Position numbers and translations under genes: made by a program. Positions 1-11,470 of a stretch of 64,000 nt of DNA are shown here, piece after piece. The stretch's first letter is position 1. Each line of letters starts with the position of its first letter. The notes beneath the pieces are model-generated. The model ran no database searches. It saw only the letters and a list, made by a program, of their open reading frames with translations, and was not told the origin of the DNA. The DNA comes from Ascaphus truei (lineage: Eukaryota; Chordata; Amphibia; Anura; Ascaphidae), in contig CM071571.1 in NCBI GenBank assembly GCA_036426205.1, positions 110,751,174 to 110,815,173 on the forward strand. Reading direction: 5' to 3'.

Positions 1-1
1 T

Positions 2-598
2 ATGACTCAATGGGAGACAGACCTAAGAGAGGAGTTGGAGGTAGAGGACTGGACAAAGATAGTGACGGCGACCTCCAAAAGCTCTATGTGCACAACCTTA
101 AGGGAGAACGCATATAAGGTAATGATGCGCTGGTACCATACTCCCACAAAATTAGCTAAATTCCTGCCCAGTTACTCCCCATTGTGTCCAAGACAATGTG
201 GACAGCAGGCAGACCTGTTACACATGCTGTGATCCTGCCCCAAAATCGTCCCAGTCTGGGACTCAATTAAAGACTGGTTGAACATAATTACAGGTAAACC
301 CGTCCCATTAGACCCATGGCTGTTCCTCCTGAACAGGCCAGCAACCGGGTTCACCAAAGGAGAAAACAAGTTGATAGCTCACTTTGCTATGGCGATGAGG
401 GGGGAGACTGCAGCACGCTGGAAACAAAACATAATTCCCTCAATTCCAAACATTAGACATAGAATTTGGACGGTATGCCAGATGGAAATGTTGACAAGCT
501 TGGTCAATGACACTGGCGAAAATTTTGAAAAAGTCTGGGCACCATGGTTAGCCCAGAAAGAAATCCAGGGAGTGGAGAGGACCTCAATTTGGCTTTAA
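2..598 (+). pseudogene. L1 LINE ORF2 C-terminal domain, copy 1
   Basis: One reading frame runs from the window edge to a stop at 596-598, broken only by a TGA at 230-232 where copies 2 and 3 have a tryptophan codon. It encodes the C-terminal end of an L1-type ORF2 protein, the endonuclease/reverse transcriptase that copies the element by target-primed reverse transcription. The cysteine-rich motif typical of the L1 ORF2 tail is visible: CPRQCGQQADLLHML followed by SCPK, giving a C-x3-C-x7-H-x4-C spacing. Downstream are conserved tail residues (DPWLFLLNRPA, AARWK) and the end VWAPWLA. The RT and endonuclease domains lie outside the window. This is the least damaged of the three array copies. 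Confidence 0.88.
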
Positions 599-1139
599 TA
601 TGGGCAAATGCGTTCTCCCATGAGGGAGTGCTTAACGACGGAACCTACAACACACTTAGACGTACGCATCCCTCACCCCCCCCCCCCCCCCCCCCCCCGC
701 GCTCCCCGCTCCCCCCCCCTTCCCACCCGAATCCACAACATCGAGGCCCTCTTGCCCCGGAGGACTCGAAAAAACTGAGAGAGACACCGTTAAGAGTTAG
801 CTGTCCTACGGGTACGTCCACAAAGTTCCTCCGACGCAGATAACCAGCATGAGGGAGCAGAGGCGGAACCATGGAAGAGACGGCCCCCACTCCTACCCCC
901 CCACTCCTTTCTCTCTATTCATTCTCACCTTCTCTTTGTCTGATCTCCCCCCCCCCCCGACTGATAGCCGGAGATCCCCCCCAGTCTGTCTGTCTGCTAC
1001 CCCGTATTTCCAAAGACGTCTACCCAATACAATGATGATTGGACACTGCAGTAAGCGGATACTGTACTGCTCCAGAGCTTATTCAACTGTATGTATATTA
1101 TGTACTGACAAAATAAAAAATAAGTTGAAAAAAAAAAAT
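599..1139 (+). other. L1 3' UTR and poly(A) tail, copy 1
   Basis: Follows the ORF2 stop. It holds a C-homopolymer-rich stretch at 677-717, a CT-rich stretch at 895-990, an AATAAA at 1,112-1,117, and ends in an A-rich tail at about 1,128-1,139. This is the normal 3' end of an L1 insertion. The equivalents are about 3,930-4,443 in copy 2 and 7,270-7,780 in copy 3. Confidence 0.75.
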
Positions 1140-1655
1140 AAGGTGCACACCGCAATATAGTAACAATTAACATACAAAAGGTAAACACTTACTTTTAAGG
1201 TTGGGGATGAAGAGTATCCGCTACAATTCTCCAGCATCCAGTGACATTCAAGATGGATCAGAAGCATAACTCCACACAACAGTGACATTAAGATGAATCA
1301 GAAGCACAACTCAGCAATCCAGTGTCAACTCAAAACTGTGGGTTCACACGTTTATATACCGACTGAACCCGCAACCCTATTCTTAACATTGAACACAGCC
1401 TATTGGTGACACATATCTGTATCCCTCTCAAAGTGAGACACAACTAACAGACTAACCCCTCCCCTCAGGTAAACTTAGACTGGCAGAGTTTGTTGATTGA
1501 CTATGCCTTATCCCTATACATTGGGTAACAATTCAGGCAGTACTTTTTGATCACCGTGCTTAGGCTACATCAGCATCTGCCTCATGTACTTATTTGCCTA
1601 GCAAATGTCGTCTGCATTTTCAGAACAGATCCAAAATAAATACTACTAACACTTT
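1140..1655. repeat. Array spacer, unit 1
   Basis: Sequence between the L1 poly(A) and the next L1 fragment. It repeats at about 4,444-4,980 and 7,781-8,309. It contains a tandem pair of roughly 35-base segments of the form GACATTCAAGATG..TCAGAAGCA..ACTCCAGCA (1,243-1,320). I see no coding potential and do not recognise the source; it could be original flanking DNA carried along in the duplication. Confidence 0.6.
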
Positions 1656-2246
1656 AATATCTACACAAAAGCATACATCAAATACCTGGGGGTCAATATC
1701 ACGCGGACATATAATACAATCGCCAAGCTAACTACCCGCGACTGATACGGACCCTGAGAGAGGATCTCCATAGTGGGCTTAAAAATAAATTTCATGGATT
1801 GGCAAAATCCTGCGTAAAATGAACTTGCTCCCTCGCCTCTTGTATCTTTTTCAAACGCTCCCAGTGCCGTTAAGTTTGAAGGAAACGCTCTCCCTCCAAA
1901 CGGAGATAGATGTTTAATCTGGGGAGCAAAAAGCGAGAGTGAGCAAACAGATAAATGCGCACACAAACATGGGTGCGGAGGGGGGCTAGCGTACGCTTGT
2001 TTGTTGTCATATTACCGAGCGGCCCAATTATGTCAAATGTGCAATGGCACACTAACCCCAACTCTAAACGATGGGTCTCGTTAGAGCGAGAGGCATGCTC
2101 CCCATTGGAATAGAGCACCTGATTTGGTACCCTAAGAAGGTGCGCAATAGCACCAAACTGCCGCTATCCTCATGTGACAGTGGGTGGGGGAGTGGGGAAT
2201 GTGGATGGACTGGGCGCTTCCCAATTAATATTAGATTGGTGTAATT
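1656..2246 (+). pseudogene. L1 ORF2 fragment, end of reverse transcriptase region (unit 1/2)
   Basis: Frameshifted but recognisable L1 ORF2 sequence. Reading across breaks gives IKYLGVNITR, then the region after the RT palm with W-x-GKILRKMNLLPRLLYLFQTLPV, which is characteristic of L1 ORF2 between the RT and the cysteine-rich tail. The fragment starts abruptly at about 1,656, so the endonuclease and most of the RT are absent. It is followed by a repeat insert (2,247-2,945) and then the remainder of ORF2. The same fragment recurs at 4,981-5,575. Confidence 0.75.
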
Positions 2247-2945
2247 AGTGACACACCCTTTGATACACAAATAAACCTTACACCACAAAAGTGATAATAA
2301 AAATAAAAATAAAAGTGTACAAGTGCAGCTCACTTCCTCTGTGGGACAGTTCCAAGTCCCTGGATGTGGAATTTTCTTTTCTTGGGGTTGAGATGAGGAG
2401 GCCAGGATAAGCTCGTGATATGTGAAAAAATAAAAATAATAGTGCAGATGGTAGATCACTGCTAAAAAGATATTAATATATGAAATGAACTCACAAAAAC
2501 GTATTTATTTCTGCATGTCAGAGATCCATCTCTCTCTGACTGGAGCCCTTTGTGTAGCTGGGGTCAGGATGTCTCTCTCGGGAGTGGATGATATGCAAGT
2601 GAAAAAAACCACAAATAGTGCATACTGTATAACACTATAATATATGTATTAGTCACAAATGTAAAGGAAACTCACATTTTCCATAATTAATGGGTGGTGA
2701 GAGAACCGCCGATAGAAGGGTGGTGAAGTGTAAGGCTGCTGCCCGGTGCTTCACTTTCACTTACACCTCACGTGTAGTTCCGCATCAGTCCTCTGCGGTC
2801 GCGTCACTTCCGGTTTTGCGTCACAGGTGAGGGCAGGAAGCCAAAATGGGTCTGGTGTCAGCAGTAGATTGCCAGTCCTTCAGTGCGCAAATCCTCTCCA
2901 TATACTCTAACTCTACGCGTTTCGCACACTGCTATCGTCAGGGTA
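2247..2945. mobile_element. Unclassified repeat inserted in L1 ORF2, unit 1/2
   Basis: A roughly 700-base block interrupts L1 ORF2 and is found again at about 5,576-6,274. It has an A+T-rich left half with AAAATAAAAATAAAA and a GC-richer right part with CGCGTCACTTCCGGTTTTGC. It ends in the hammerhead-like motif at 2,911-2,945 (minus strand). No protein is recognisable. Boundaries are approximate because I could not identify a target duplication. It is probably the non-coding terminal part of a Penelope-like element, judged only from the ribozyme-like motif. Confidence 0.5.
2911..2945 (-). ncRNA. Hammerhead-ribozyme-like motif, copy a
   Basis: On the minus strand: core CUGACGA, a stem GCA/UGC, then GAAA, the self-complementary hexamer ACGCGU and A. 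Core positions 3 and 8 are C and G. This copy has an extra U before the extra A that precedes stem II in the other copies. The same motif with the same stem is at 6,242-6,274. Confidence 0.55.
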
Positions 2946-4443
2946 TCCTCAATGACCACCTCGCTGTCGATCTGGGCAGGCACAAGGCTCAAATGTGGCC
3001 TGACTAGCAGGCATCGGGCATGACACCAATTTGGAATAACCCCCTCTTTGCTCTGGCCAGTCCAGCACAGATTTCTCTATCTGGAAACAAAAATACATAA
3101 AGCGATTGGTAGATCTGGAGGGGAGACAAGGCATAAAAATGTTCGAAATAGTCAAATCAGACCACCACATCCCCAATGCCGAAGATCATTAGGTACCTCC
3201 AGATCAGGGCGTTCTATCAAAAAGTTCAGCCAAAGTCCCCTATGACAAATTTCGAAAAGCTCTGTCGATCAGGGACATCCACGGTGAGACTTACATCGCA
3301 GATGTATAAAGAAGTGACCGGTTCTAGCACGAGCGTAAAGGGCAAAACCAGATATATGACTCAATGGGAGACAGACCTAGAGAGGAGTTGGAGGTAGGAC
3401 TGGACAAAGATAGTGACGGCGACCTCCAAAAGCTCTATGTGCACACCTTAAGGGAGAACGCATATAAGGTAATGATGCGTCTGGTACCATACTCCACAAA
3501 TTAGCTAAATTCCTGCCCAGTTACTCCCCATTGTGTCCAAGACAAGGTGACAGCAGGCAGACCTGTTCACATGCTGTGGTCCTGCCCCAAAATCGTCCCA
3601 GTCTGGGACTCAATTAAAGACTGGTTGAACATAATTACAGGTAAACCCGTCCCCATTAGACCCATGGCTGTTCGCCTGACAGGCCAGCAACCGGGTTCAC
3701 CAAAGAGAAAACAAGTTGAAGCTCACTTTGCTATGGCGATGAGGGGGAGACTGCAGCACGCTGGAACAAAACATAATTCCCTCAATTCAAACATTAGACA
3801 TAGAATTTGGACGGTAATGCCAGATGGAAATGTTGACAAGCTTGGTCATGACACTGGTGAAAATTTTGAAAAGTCTGGGCACCATGGTTAGCCAGAAAGA
3901 ATCCAGGGAGTGGAGAGGACCTCAATTTGCTTTAATATGGGCAAATGCGTTCTCCCCATGAGGGAGTGCTTAACACGGAACCTACAACAACTTAACGTAC
4001 GCATCCCTCACCCCCCCCCCCGCCCCCCCTCCCCCCCACTATTCAAAACCCCGCTTGCCCCGGGAGGGACCTAGAAGAAAATGAGAGAGACAAACCAGTT
4101 AAGAGTTAGCTGTCCTACGGGGTACGCACAAAGTCCTCCGACGCAGAGAACCAGCATGAGGGAGGCAGAGGCGGAACCATGGAAGGAGACCCCCCAACTC
4201 CTACCCCCCCCTCCTTTCTCTCTTTTCTTCTCCCCTTCTCTTTGTCTGTCTCCCCCCTCCGACTCCTAGCCGGAGATCCCCCCCAGTCTGTCTGTCTGTC
4301 TACCCCGTATGTCCAAAGACGTCTACCCAATTACAATGATGATTGACACATGCAGTAAGCTGATACTGTACGCCGTCAAGAGCTTATTCACTGTATGTAT
4401 ATTATGTACTGAACAAAATAAAAATATAAGTTGAAAAAAAAAA
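2946..4443 (+). pseudogene. L1 ORF2 C-terminal region, 3' UTR and poly(A), array copy 2
   Basis: Continues the L1 fragment after the repeat insert. Pieces of ORF2 are readable in shifting frames: LTSQMYKEVTGSS, then MTQWETDLE, then the cysteine-rich tail around 3,541-3,600. The coding part ends near 3,925 and is followed by the same 3' UTR and an A-rich tail at about 4,432-4,443. Compared with copy 1 it has many one-base deletions (for example near 3,376, 3,500 and 3,700), so it cannot encode protein. Confidence 0.85.
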
Positions 4444-4980
4444 AATAAGGTGAACACAGCAATATAGTACAATTAACAGACAAGAAGGTAACACTTACTT
4501 AAGGTTGGGGGATGAAGAAGTATCCGCTAGCAATTCTCCAGCAGTCCAGTGACATTCAAGATGGTATCAGAAGCATAACTCCAGCACAACAGTGACATTC
4601 AAGATGAATCAGAAGCACAACTCCAGCAATCCAGTGCAACTCAAAACTGTAGGGTTCACACAGTTTATATACCTGTGCAACCCTATTCTTAACATTGAAC
4701 ACAGCCTATTGGTGAACAATTATCTGTATCCCCTCTCTAATGTGGAGACACAGACTAACAGACTAACCCATGCCCTCAGGTAACAATTAGACTGGCAGAT
4801 TGTTGTATATGACTCATGCCTTACTCCCTATACATTGGGTAACAATTCCAGGTGCAGTACTTTTTGATCACCGTGCTTATGGCTACTCAGCCATCTGCCC
4901 TTCAGTGACTTAATTTGCCTAGGCAAATGTCGTCTGCAATTTTTCAAACAGATCCAAATAAAACTACTAGTACACTTTAA
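4444..4980. repeat. Array spacer, unit 2
   Basis: Second copy of the spacer described at 1,140-1,655, again between an L1 poly(A) and the next L1 fragment. No coding content. Confidence 0.6.
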
Positions 4981-6274
4981 TATCTACACAAAAGCATAAC
5001 ATCAAATACCTGGGGGGTCAATATCACGCTACATATAATACAATCGCCAGCTAACTACCCGCGGACTGATACGGACCCTGAGAGAGGATCTCATAGTGGG
5101 CTAAAAATAAATTTCATGGATTGGCAAAATCCTGCGTAAAATGACTTGCTCCTCTCGCCTCTTGTATCTTTTTCAAAACGCTCCCAGTGCCGTTAAGTTT
5201 TGAAGGAAACGCTCTCCCTCCAAACGTGAGATAGATTGTTTAATCTGGGGAGCAAAAGCGAGAGTGAGCAAACAGATAAATGCGCACACAAACATGTGCG
5301 TGGGGGGGCTAGCGTACGACTATGTTTGTTGTCATATTACCGAGCGGGCCCAATTATGTTCAAATGTGTCAATGGCACACTAACCCCAACTCTAAACGAT
5401 GGGTCTCGTTAGAGCGAGAGGCATGCTCCCCATTGGAAATAGAGCACCTGATTTGGTACCCTAAGAAGGTGCCGCAATAGCACCAAACTGCCGCTATCCT
5501 CATGTGACATGGGTGGGGGAGTGGGGAATGTGGATGGACTGGGCGCTTCCCAATTAATATTAGATTGGTGTAATTAGTGACACACCCTTTGATACACAAA
5601 TAAACCTTACACCACAAAGTGATAATAAAAATAAAAATAAAAGTGTACAAGTGCAGCTCACTTCCTCTGTGGGACAGTTCCAAGTCCCTGGATGTGGAAT
5701 TTTCTTTTCTTGGGCGTTGAGTGAGGACGGCCAGGATAAGCTCGTGATATGTGAAAAAATAAAAATATATAGTGCAGATGGTAGATCACTGCTCAAAAAG
5801 ATATTAATATATGAAATGAACTCACAAAAACGTATTTATTTCTGCATGTCAGAGATCCATCTCTCTCTGACTGGAGCCCTTTGTGTAGCTGGGGTCAGGA
5901 TGTCTCTCCGTGGAGTGGATGATATTGCAAGTGAAAAGAAACCACAAATAGTGCATACTGTATAACCTATAATAATGTATTAGGTCACAAATGTAAAGGA
6001 AACTCACATTTTCCATAATTAATGGTGGTGAGAGAACCGCCGATAGAAGGGTGGTGAAGTGTAAGGCTGCTGCCCGGTGCTTCACTTTCACTTACACCTC
6101 ACAGTGTAGTTCCGCATCAGTCCTCTGCGGTCGCGTCACTTCCGGTTTTGCGTCACAGGTGAGGGCAGAAGCCAAAATGGGTCTGGGTGTCAGCAGTAGA
6201 TTGCCAGTCCTTCAGTGCGCAAATCTCTCCATATACTCTAACTCTACGCGTTTCGCACACTGCTATCGTCAGGA
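4981..6274 (+). mobile_element. L1 ORF2 fragment plus repeat insert, array copy 3
   Basis: Second complete copy of the 1,656-2,945 arrangement: the end of the L1 RT region (4,981-5,575) and then the unclassified insert (5,576-6,274). The insert sits at the same point in L1 in both units, so the insertion preceded the tandem duplication. Confidence 0.8.
6242..6274 (-). ncRNA. Hammerhead-ribozyme-like motif, copy b
   Basis: Tandem-array duplicate of the motif at 2,911-2,945: CUGACGA core, stem GCA/UGC, GAAA, ACGCGU, A. The core C3-G8 pair is kept. Confidence 0.55.
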
Positions 6275-7780
6275 GTATCCTCAATGACCACCTCGCTGTC
6301 GATCTGGGCAGGCACAAGGCTCAAATGTGGCCTGACTAGCAGGCATCGGGCATGACACCAATTTGGAATAACCCCCTCTTTGCTCTGGCCAGTCCAGCAC
6401 AGATTTCTCTATCTGGAAACAAAAATACATAAAGCGATTGGTAGATCTGGAGGGGAGACAAGGCATAAAATGTTTCGAAATAGTCAAATCAGACCACCAC
6501 ATCCCCAATGCCGAGATCATTAGGTACCTCCAGATCAGGGCGTTCTATCAAAAAGTTCAGCCAAAGTCCCCTATGACAAATTTCGAAAAGCTCTGTCGAT
6601 CAGGGACATCCACGGTGAGACTTACATCGCAGATGTATAAAGAAGTGACCGGTTCTAGCACGAGCGTAAAGGGCAAAACCAGATATATGACTCAATGGGA
6701 GACAGACCTAGAGAGGAGTTGGAGGTAGGACTGGACAAAGATAGTGACGGCGACCTCCAAAAGCTCTATGTGCACACCTTAAGGGAGAACGCATATAAGG
6801 TAATGATGCGTCTGGTACCCATACTCCACAAATTAGCTAAATTCCTGCCCAGTTACTCCCCATTGTGTCCAAGACAAGTGACAGCAGGCAGACCTGTTCA
6901 CATGCTGTGGTCCTGCCCCAAAATCGTCCCAGTCTGGGACTCAATTAAAGACTGGTTGAACATAATTACAGGTAAACCCGTCCCCATTAGACCCATGGCT
7001 GTTCGCCTGACAGGCCAGCAACCGGGTTCACCAAAGAGAAAACAAGTTGAAGCTCACTTTGCTATGGCGATGAGGGGGAGACTGCAGCACGCTGGAAACA
7101 AAACATAATTCCCTCAATTCAAACATTAGACATAGAATTTGGACGGTAATGCCAGATGGAAATGTTGACAAGCTTGGTCAATGACACTGGTGAAAATTTT
7201 GAAAAAGTCTGGGCACCATGGTTAGCCAGAAAGAATCCAGGGAGTGGAGAGGACCTCAATTTGCTTTAATATGGGCAAATGCGTTCTCCCCATGAGGGAG
7301 TGCTTAACACGGAACCTACAACACACTTAGACGTACGCATCCCTCACCCCCCCCCCCGCCCCCCCTCCCCCCCACTTTCAAAACCCCGCTTGCCCGGGAG
7401 GGACCTAGAAAAAATGAGAGAGACAAACCAGTTAAGAGTTAGCTGTCCTACGGGTACGCACAAAGTCCTCCGACGCAGAGAACCAGCATGAGGGAGGCAG
7501 AGGCGGAACCATGGAGGAGACCCCCAACTCCTACCCCCCCCTCCTTTCTCTCTTTTCTTCTCCCCTTCTCTTTGTCTGTCTCCCCCCCCCCCGACTGATA
7601 GCCGGAGATCCCCCCCCAGTCTGTCTGTCTGTCTACCCCGTATGTCCAAAGACGTCTACCCAATTACAATGATGATTGACACATGCAGTAAGCTGATACT
7701 GTACGCCGTCAGAGCTTATTCACTGTATGTATATTATGTACTGAACAAAATAAAAATATAAGTTTGAAAAAAAAAAAATA
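6275..7780 (+). pseudogene. L1 ORF2 C-terminal region, 3' UTR and poly(A), array copy 3
   Basis: Third copy of the ORF2 tail. A 137-codon open stretch (6,695-7,108) covers part of it but is shifted relative to the true L1 frame in places. The 3' UTR again has a C-rich run (7,347-7,375) and an A-rich tail near 7,767-7,780. It is nearly identical to copy 2. Confidence 0.85.
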
Positions 7781-8309
7781 AGGTGAACACAGCAATAAGT
7801 ACAATTAACAGACAAGAAGGTAACACTTACTTAAGGTTGGGGGATGAAGAAGTTATCCGCTAGCAATTCTCCAGCAGTCCAGTGACATTCAAGATGGTAT
7901 CAGAAGCATAACTCCAGCAAACATGTGACATTCAGATGAATCAGAAGCACAACTCCAGCAATCCAGTGCAACTCAAACTGTAGGGTTCACACAGTTTATA
8001 TACCTGTGGCAACCCTATTCTTAACATTGAACCAGCCTATTGGTGAACAATTATCTGTATCCCCTCTCTAATGTGGAGACACAGACTAACAGACTAACCA
8101 TGGCCTCAGTAACAATTAGACTGGCAGTAGTTTGTTGATTGACTAATACTTAATCCCTAGACATTGGGTAACAATCAAGGCAGTAACGTTTTGATCACCG
8201 TGCTTAGGCTACTCAGCCATCTGCCCTTCATGACTTATTTGCCTAGCAAATGGCGTCTGCATTTTCAGAACAGATCCAAAATAAAATACATATACACTTT
8301 AATATCTAC
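7781..8309. repeat. Array spacer, unit 3 (end of array)
   Basis: Last spacer copy. Homology to the other spacers ends at about 8,309, after which the sequence is unrelated. This marks the right edge of the tandem array. Confidence 0.6.
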
Positions 8310-9790
8310 ACATATTAATAAGTTCCATTCTGGTGGGCTAAGTGGGTCGACCTTTGCCAGTTTTTAATGCCTACAGTGATTCCACATATTGGCCAAATAT
8401 GAACTCTCTGCGACCTCCAGAACTGGAGATACAGAAATGCACTTTAAAACATTAAAATACATGCTTATAATGAAACATGGGAACAGGGGAACATACATTT
8501 TCAAGGTATAATAAGGTGCAAACCTCATCCCTGGACCGCAGTCCAGATAACCCCTTGTCTCTCTGGTGAGGTCAGGGGATGGCCATATGGGGTGCAACCC
8601 CTTTAATACCGGGCCACCCCCTTTCTCCCTCTACACCCTCTTTGGGGAGTCGTAGTTCTAAAAGGTGTTAAAGGCCTTAATATGTTTACTGGGTGGGCTC
8701 ACAAGACACGGTATTGTCCCTCCCTGGTGTGTCTTGTGATGTCACTATAGAGAGTATATAGCATATAGAGTATATAGCTCCATCCTATGTTCTAGAAACA
8801 GGTTCTTCAGAGTTCTGACTGGAGACCTCACTGTGAGTCCTGTAAATAGGTTAATGTGTATAGTCCAGTATATTGAGATGTGCCCTGTCACCATTTGTTT
8901 TCAGTTAGAAAACATGCTCTGATTTAAGTAAACGCCAGTAGTAATGGACCATGAATGTTCACACTGTTGATAAGTGCAGCATGCACTTGATAGACGTTAT
9001 CATCATAGTAACTCTGGAATATGTTTGAACTGGCCCAACCGGAAGGTTTAAACATACAGAACACCTACAAGCTCATATTGAACCCCCAAAATACCCACAA
9101 CATATATATATAAGCATATAAGTTTCACAGAGGAGTGCTACTGAGCATGGCAATATATATATTTAAAACCAGAGACATAACATAAAACAACCGGAAGGTT
9201 CCCTGTGTATTCCTGCTCGAATAGGTGTGGAGGAAGCATGCAATACATAATATCGGGTTGCATTTCCAGGAGCCAAGGGGTGGAACATTACTAACTCTAT
9301 GCAAGAGATTGTCAATTTGGCCTTTACTAAGGGTAAGACGTGAAGTACCTCCCCAGGGTAAGCGTGAGAACTAACAGGGGATGAAATATTGATATATAAT
9401 GTTTGCTGTCAAGTACCAAGTATGTCAATGTCTGTGGAGCATTATTGAATGCTGTCAAATAAAGTACCTTTTTGTTTTATAAAAGTTCCTGGTGCACATC
9501 TTTTCCGATTTGCTTATTCACACCCAGCCTACACCTACCCAGCACCCTGCTAAGGCCTGAGAGACTGAGCACTACCATTGTTTATAGTTAATCTGATTTG
9601 ACCTCCTTTAGGTAAGGAGGGTTAAAATTACAATTTTCTGTGCTCCTCACAAAGATTTCAATATAGCCACTGCTATCGGGCCAATAGGAAGCCTCAACGT
9701 CATTGGTCCCGTGAGATTCATGGTGTCCATATTATTACCCCAGAAAAGCACATGGTTTATCGGGAGAATGAGAATTAAAATAAATAATTG
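8310..9790. repeat. LTR-like and dispersed repeat sequence, unclassified
   Basis: No coding region. Around 8,740-8,790 is a TATA-like direct repeat (AGAGTATATAG three times), and near 9,460 is TGTCAAATAAAGTACC, a plausible polyadenylation signal, so part of this may be a plus-strand LTR. The stretch 9,095-9,160, with (TA)n then GGAGTGCTACTGAGCATGGCA, is also present at about 29,290-29,345 inside the insert in the RTE LINE, so it belongs to a dispersed family. CCGGAAGGTT occurs at 9,040 and again at 9,190. Confidence 0.35.
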
Positions 9791-9793
9791 AGA

Positions 9794-10253
9794 GGACTTC
9801 CGGTGACGTCACAGCCGATGGTCTGCTAGTGAGAGAGCTCCCGGCGCCCTCGCTATTAAAATTAACAGAATAAGCTTTTCCCCCACCCCAAACTCCCCGA
9901 ATTTGGACCCCACATCGAGATCAAACACTAGAGAGATGACAGGGAAGGCGCAAAAGAAGAACCAGTACCCCATCACCAAGTTCTTCCCCCCGGCACAGCG
10001 CCTGGCTGATATCAGCCCCGATGGGCAAGATGGCGCCGAGGAAGAACCAGAGCACGAGGCGCGCAGCGGCCGGCAGAGCCCGATCGACACAGATCCCCCC
10101 GTCTTAAATAAAGATTTTTTTGACTCCCTTATCACTAAAATGAGGAGGGGGGTCCAAGAGGACACTGAAAAAGCCCTTCAAATTATACGCGCCGAAGTGG
10201 GAGCGCTGACGGAGCGGACAGAGGACCTAGAGGTGAAAATGGAGGGAATTACA
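9794..10253 (+). pseudogene. L1 5' end and N-terminal half of ORF1
   Basis: The L1 begins near 9,794 with a short 5' region containing TGACGTCA (a CRE-type site, 9,803-9,810) and GC-rich sequence. ORF1 opens at 9,903 or 9,936 (ATG ACA GGG AAG) and encodes a basic start followed by a charged stretch with the heptad-like LTERTEDLEVKMEGI, as expected for the coiled coil of L1 ORF1p, the trimeric RNA-binding chaperone. The frame is cut at 10,253 by the inverted duplication and resumes at about 14,752. The last 45 bases (10,209-10,253) are repeated at 14,708-14,752. Together the halves approximate the usual ORF1p length of 330-350 residues. Confidence 0.8.
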
Positions 10254-10635
10254 AACCGAGGTTTTTGAAACCCTATTAAATGTGTAGGTTTGGAGTCGAT
10301 ATAATTTTTTTTGTCAAAAAAGTTAAAAGTCTGTCTAAATTGTGTAAGGAGCACATTGTGGTTTGTTACCTAAGGAACTGTATGATGCGTACCCTTTAAC
10401 TTAACCATATTACATTATTAACCAATAATTCAAATGACACAAAGGGTTACGCAGTGGTAAGGCCGCAGCCACATTTATTAACGTAATAACTCATGAACAT
10501 TAAAACATTCACCGTATAAATTAACTCTTGTCTCCCAGTGAGACACATAATACCAAAATACCATAGGCTCCGCACACCAAAACCAATGATTTAACCATAG
10601 TTCACCAAAAAGCTCAAAATTAACCCGATAAAGGG

Positions 10636-10674
10636 CACTGATGAAGACTCTAAAATCAGGTCATAAACCTCACT
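10636..10674 (+). ncRNA. Hammerhead-ribozyme-like motif, copy c (left arm)
   Basis: Core CUGAUGA plus A, stem GACUC pairing with the GGUC side, then AUAAACC where other copies have GAAAC. Core C3-G8. The right-arm duplicate at 18,862-18,902 retains one more stem base (GGGUC), so this copy has lost a base. It lies upstream of the Penelope RT relic on the same strand. Confidence 0.4.
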
Positions 10675-10699
10675 GAAGTTGAACTTAATAAGCATCATC

Positions 10700-11470
10700 T
10701 GAATACTATTTCTAAGGCCTGTCCTTTGCACTGACAGTCATTTTTTATTTTATTAGACATTGTTAAGAACATAAACCTTTTTGCTCAAAAATGCTCCTCC
10801 ACAAACATGTCTCAAGAAGGGAGAAATTAATGTCAACCAGTCTCGGAATTGATGACCAAGACTTCAAAGAGCTAGATTTTCTTAATAGGACTTGTTAGGA
10901 CCTGAGAAAAGAGGGCACATCTTGACATGGTCTCCAAGCTTACAAATGCTTTGGCCAAAGAATTTAACTGTGACCCAATTTATGAGGAACAGATAGGGTT
11001 TAGCTTATGAATTGTCCTGTTGGATGTAGAATTCTGGTTCTTGTCTTTTGTTTAGCATATCTTAATACCCCAATCTCTCTTCTTGAGGTAAGTGATAAAA
11101 CCCCAGGTGAAGGACCACAGACCACTCTAAGAAATCAGACCAAACTTGGAAACTAATGCTAATATTACCACATTTGTCGATCTGTAATGCAAGACCAGAT
11201 AATTTTACATGTAAATAATAAATCTAATAACATCACCCAGAACGAACAGAAGGCCGTGAGGGAATTAATCAATATGGGAGATCATGGTCAAACCAGTTGA
11301 CAGGGGGGCAGAATGGGGCAGAATAGTCATCTTAAAAACTGAGGACTACGTAGCAGAAATCTAAGAATTTAAATGTAGAAAATTTATAACCCTCTGGATA
11401 AAGACCCCACAAAAGTTTTCCAGAGGGCTAAGTATTAATCTATTGAGCGTGCTGTACACTGGGCTTTCAG
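10700..11470 (+). pseudogene. Penelope-like RT N-terminal relic (left arm copy)
   Basis: Inverted copy of the fragment described at 18,070-18,800. Broken pieces are readable: NITQNEQKAVRELINMGD near 11,230, followed by the lysine-glycine-glycine region and the EDY box. It is more damaged than the right-arm copy. Confidence 0.55.

Larger units (their letters stand above)
1..8309. repeat. Tandem array of an approximately 3.33 kb unit (L1 3' fragment plus spacer)
   Basis: The segment beginning TATGACTCAATGGGAGACAG recurs at about 1, 3,356 and 6,686, and everything between follows in register. Each unit contains the 3' part of an L1 ORF2, an unrelated roughly 700-base insert inside it, the L1 3' UTR with poly(A), and a roughly 530-base spacer. 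The array ends at about 8,309, exactly where the next L1 fragment would begin after AATATCTACACA. Copies 2 and 3 share small differences from copy 1 (for example a lost base near 3,380 and 6,710), so they look like the youngest pair. Differences are mostly single-base indels and homopolymer lengths. The shared internal insert shows that the unit was duplicated as a block, not by repeated L1 insertion. Confidence 0.9.
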
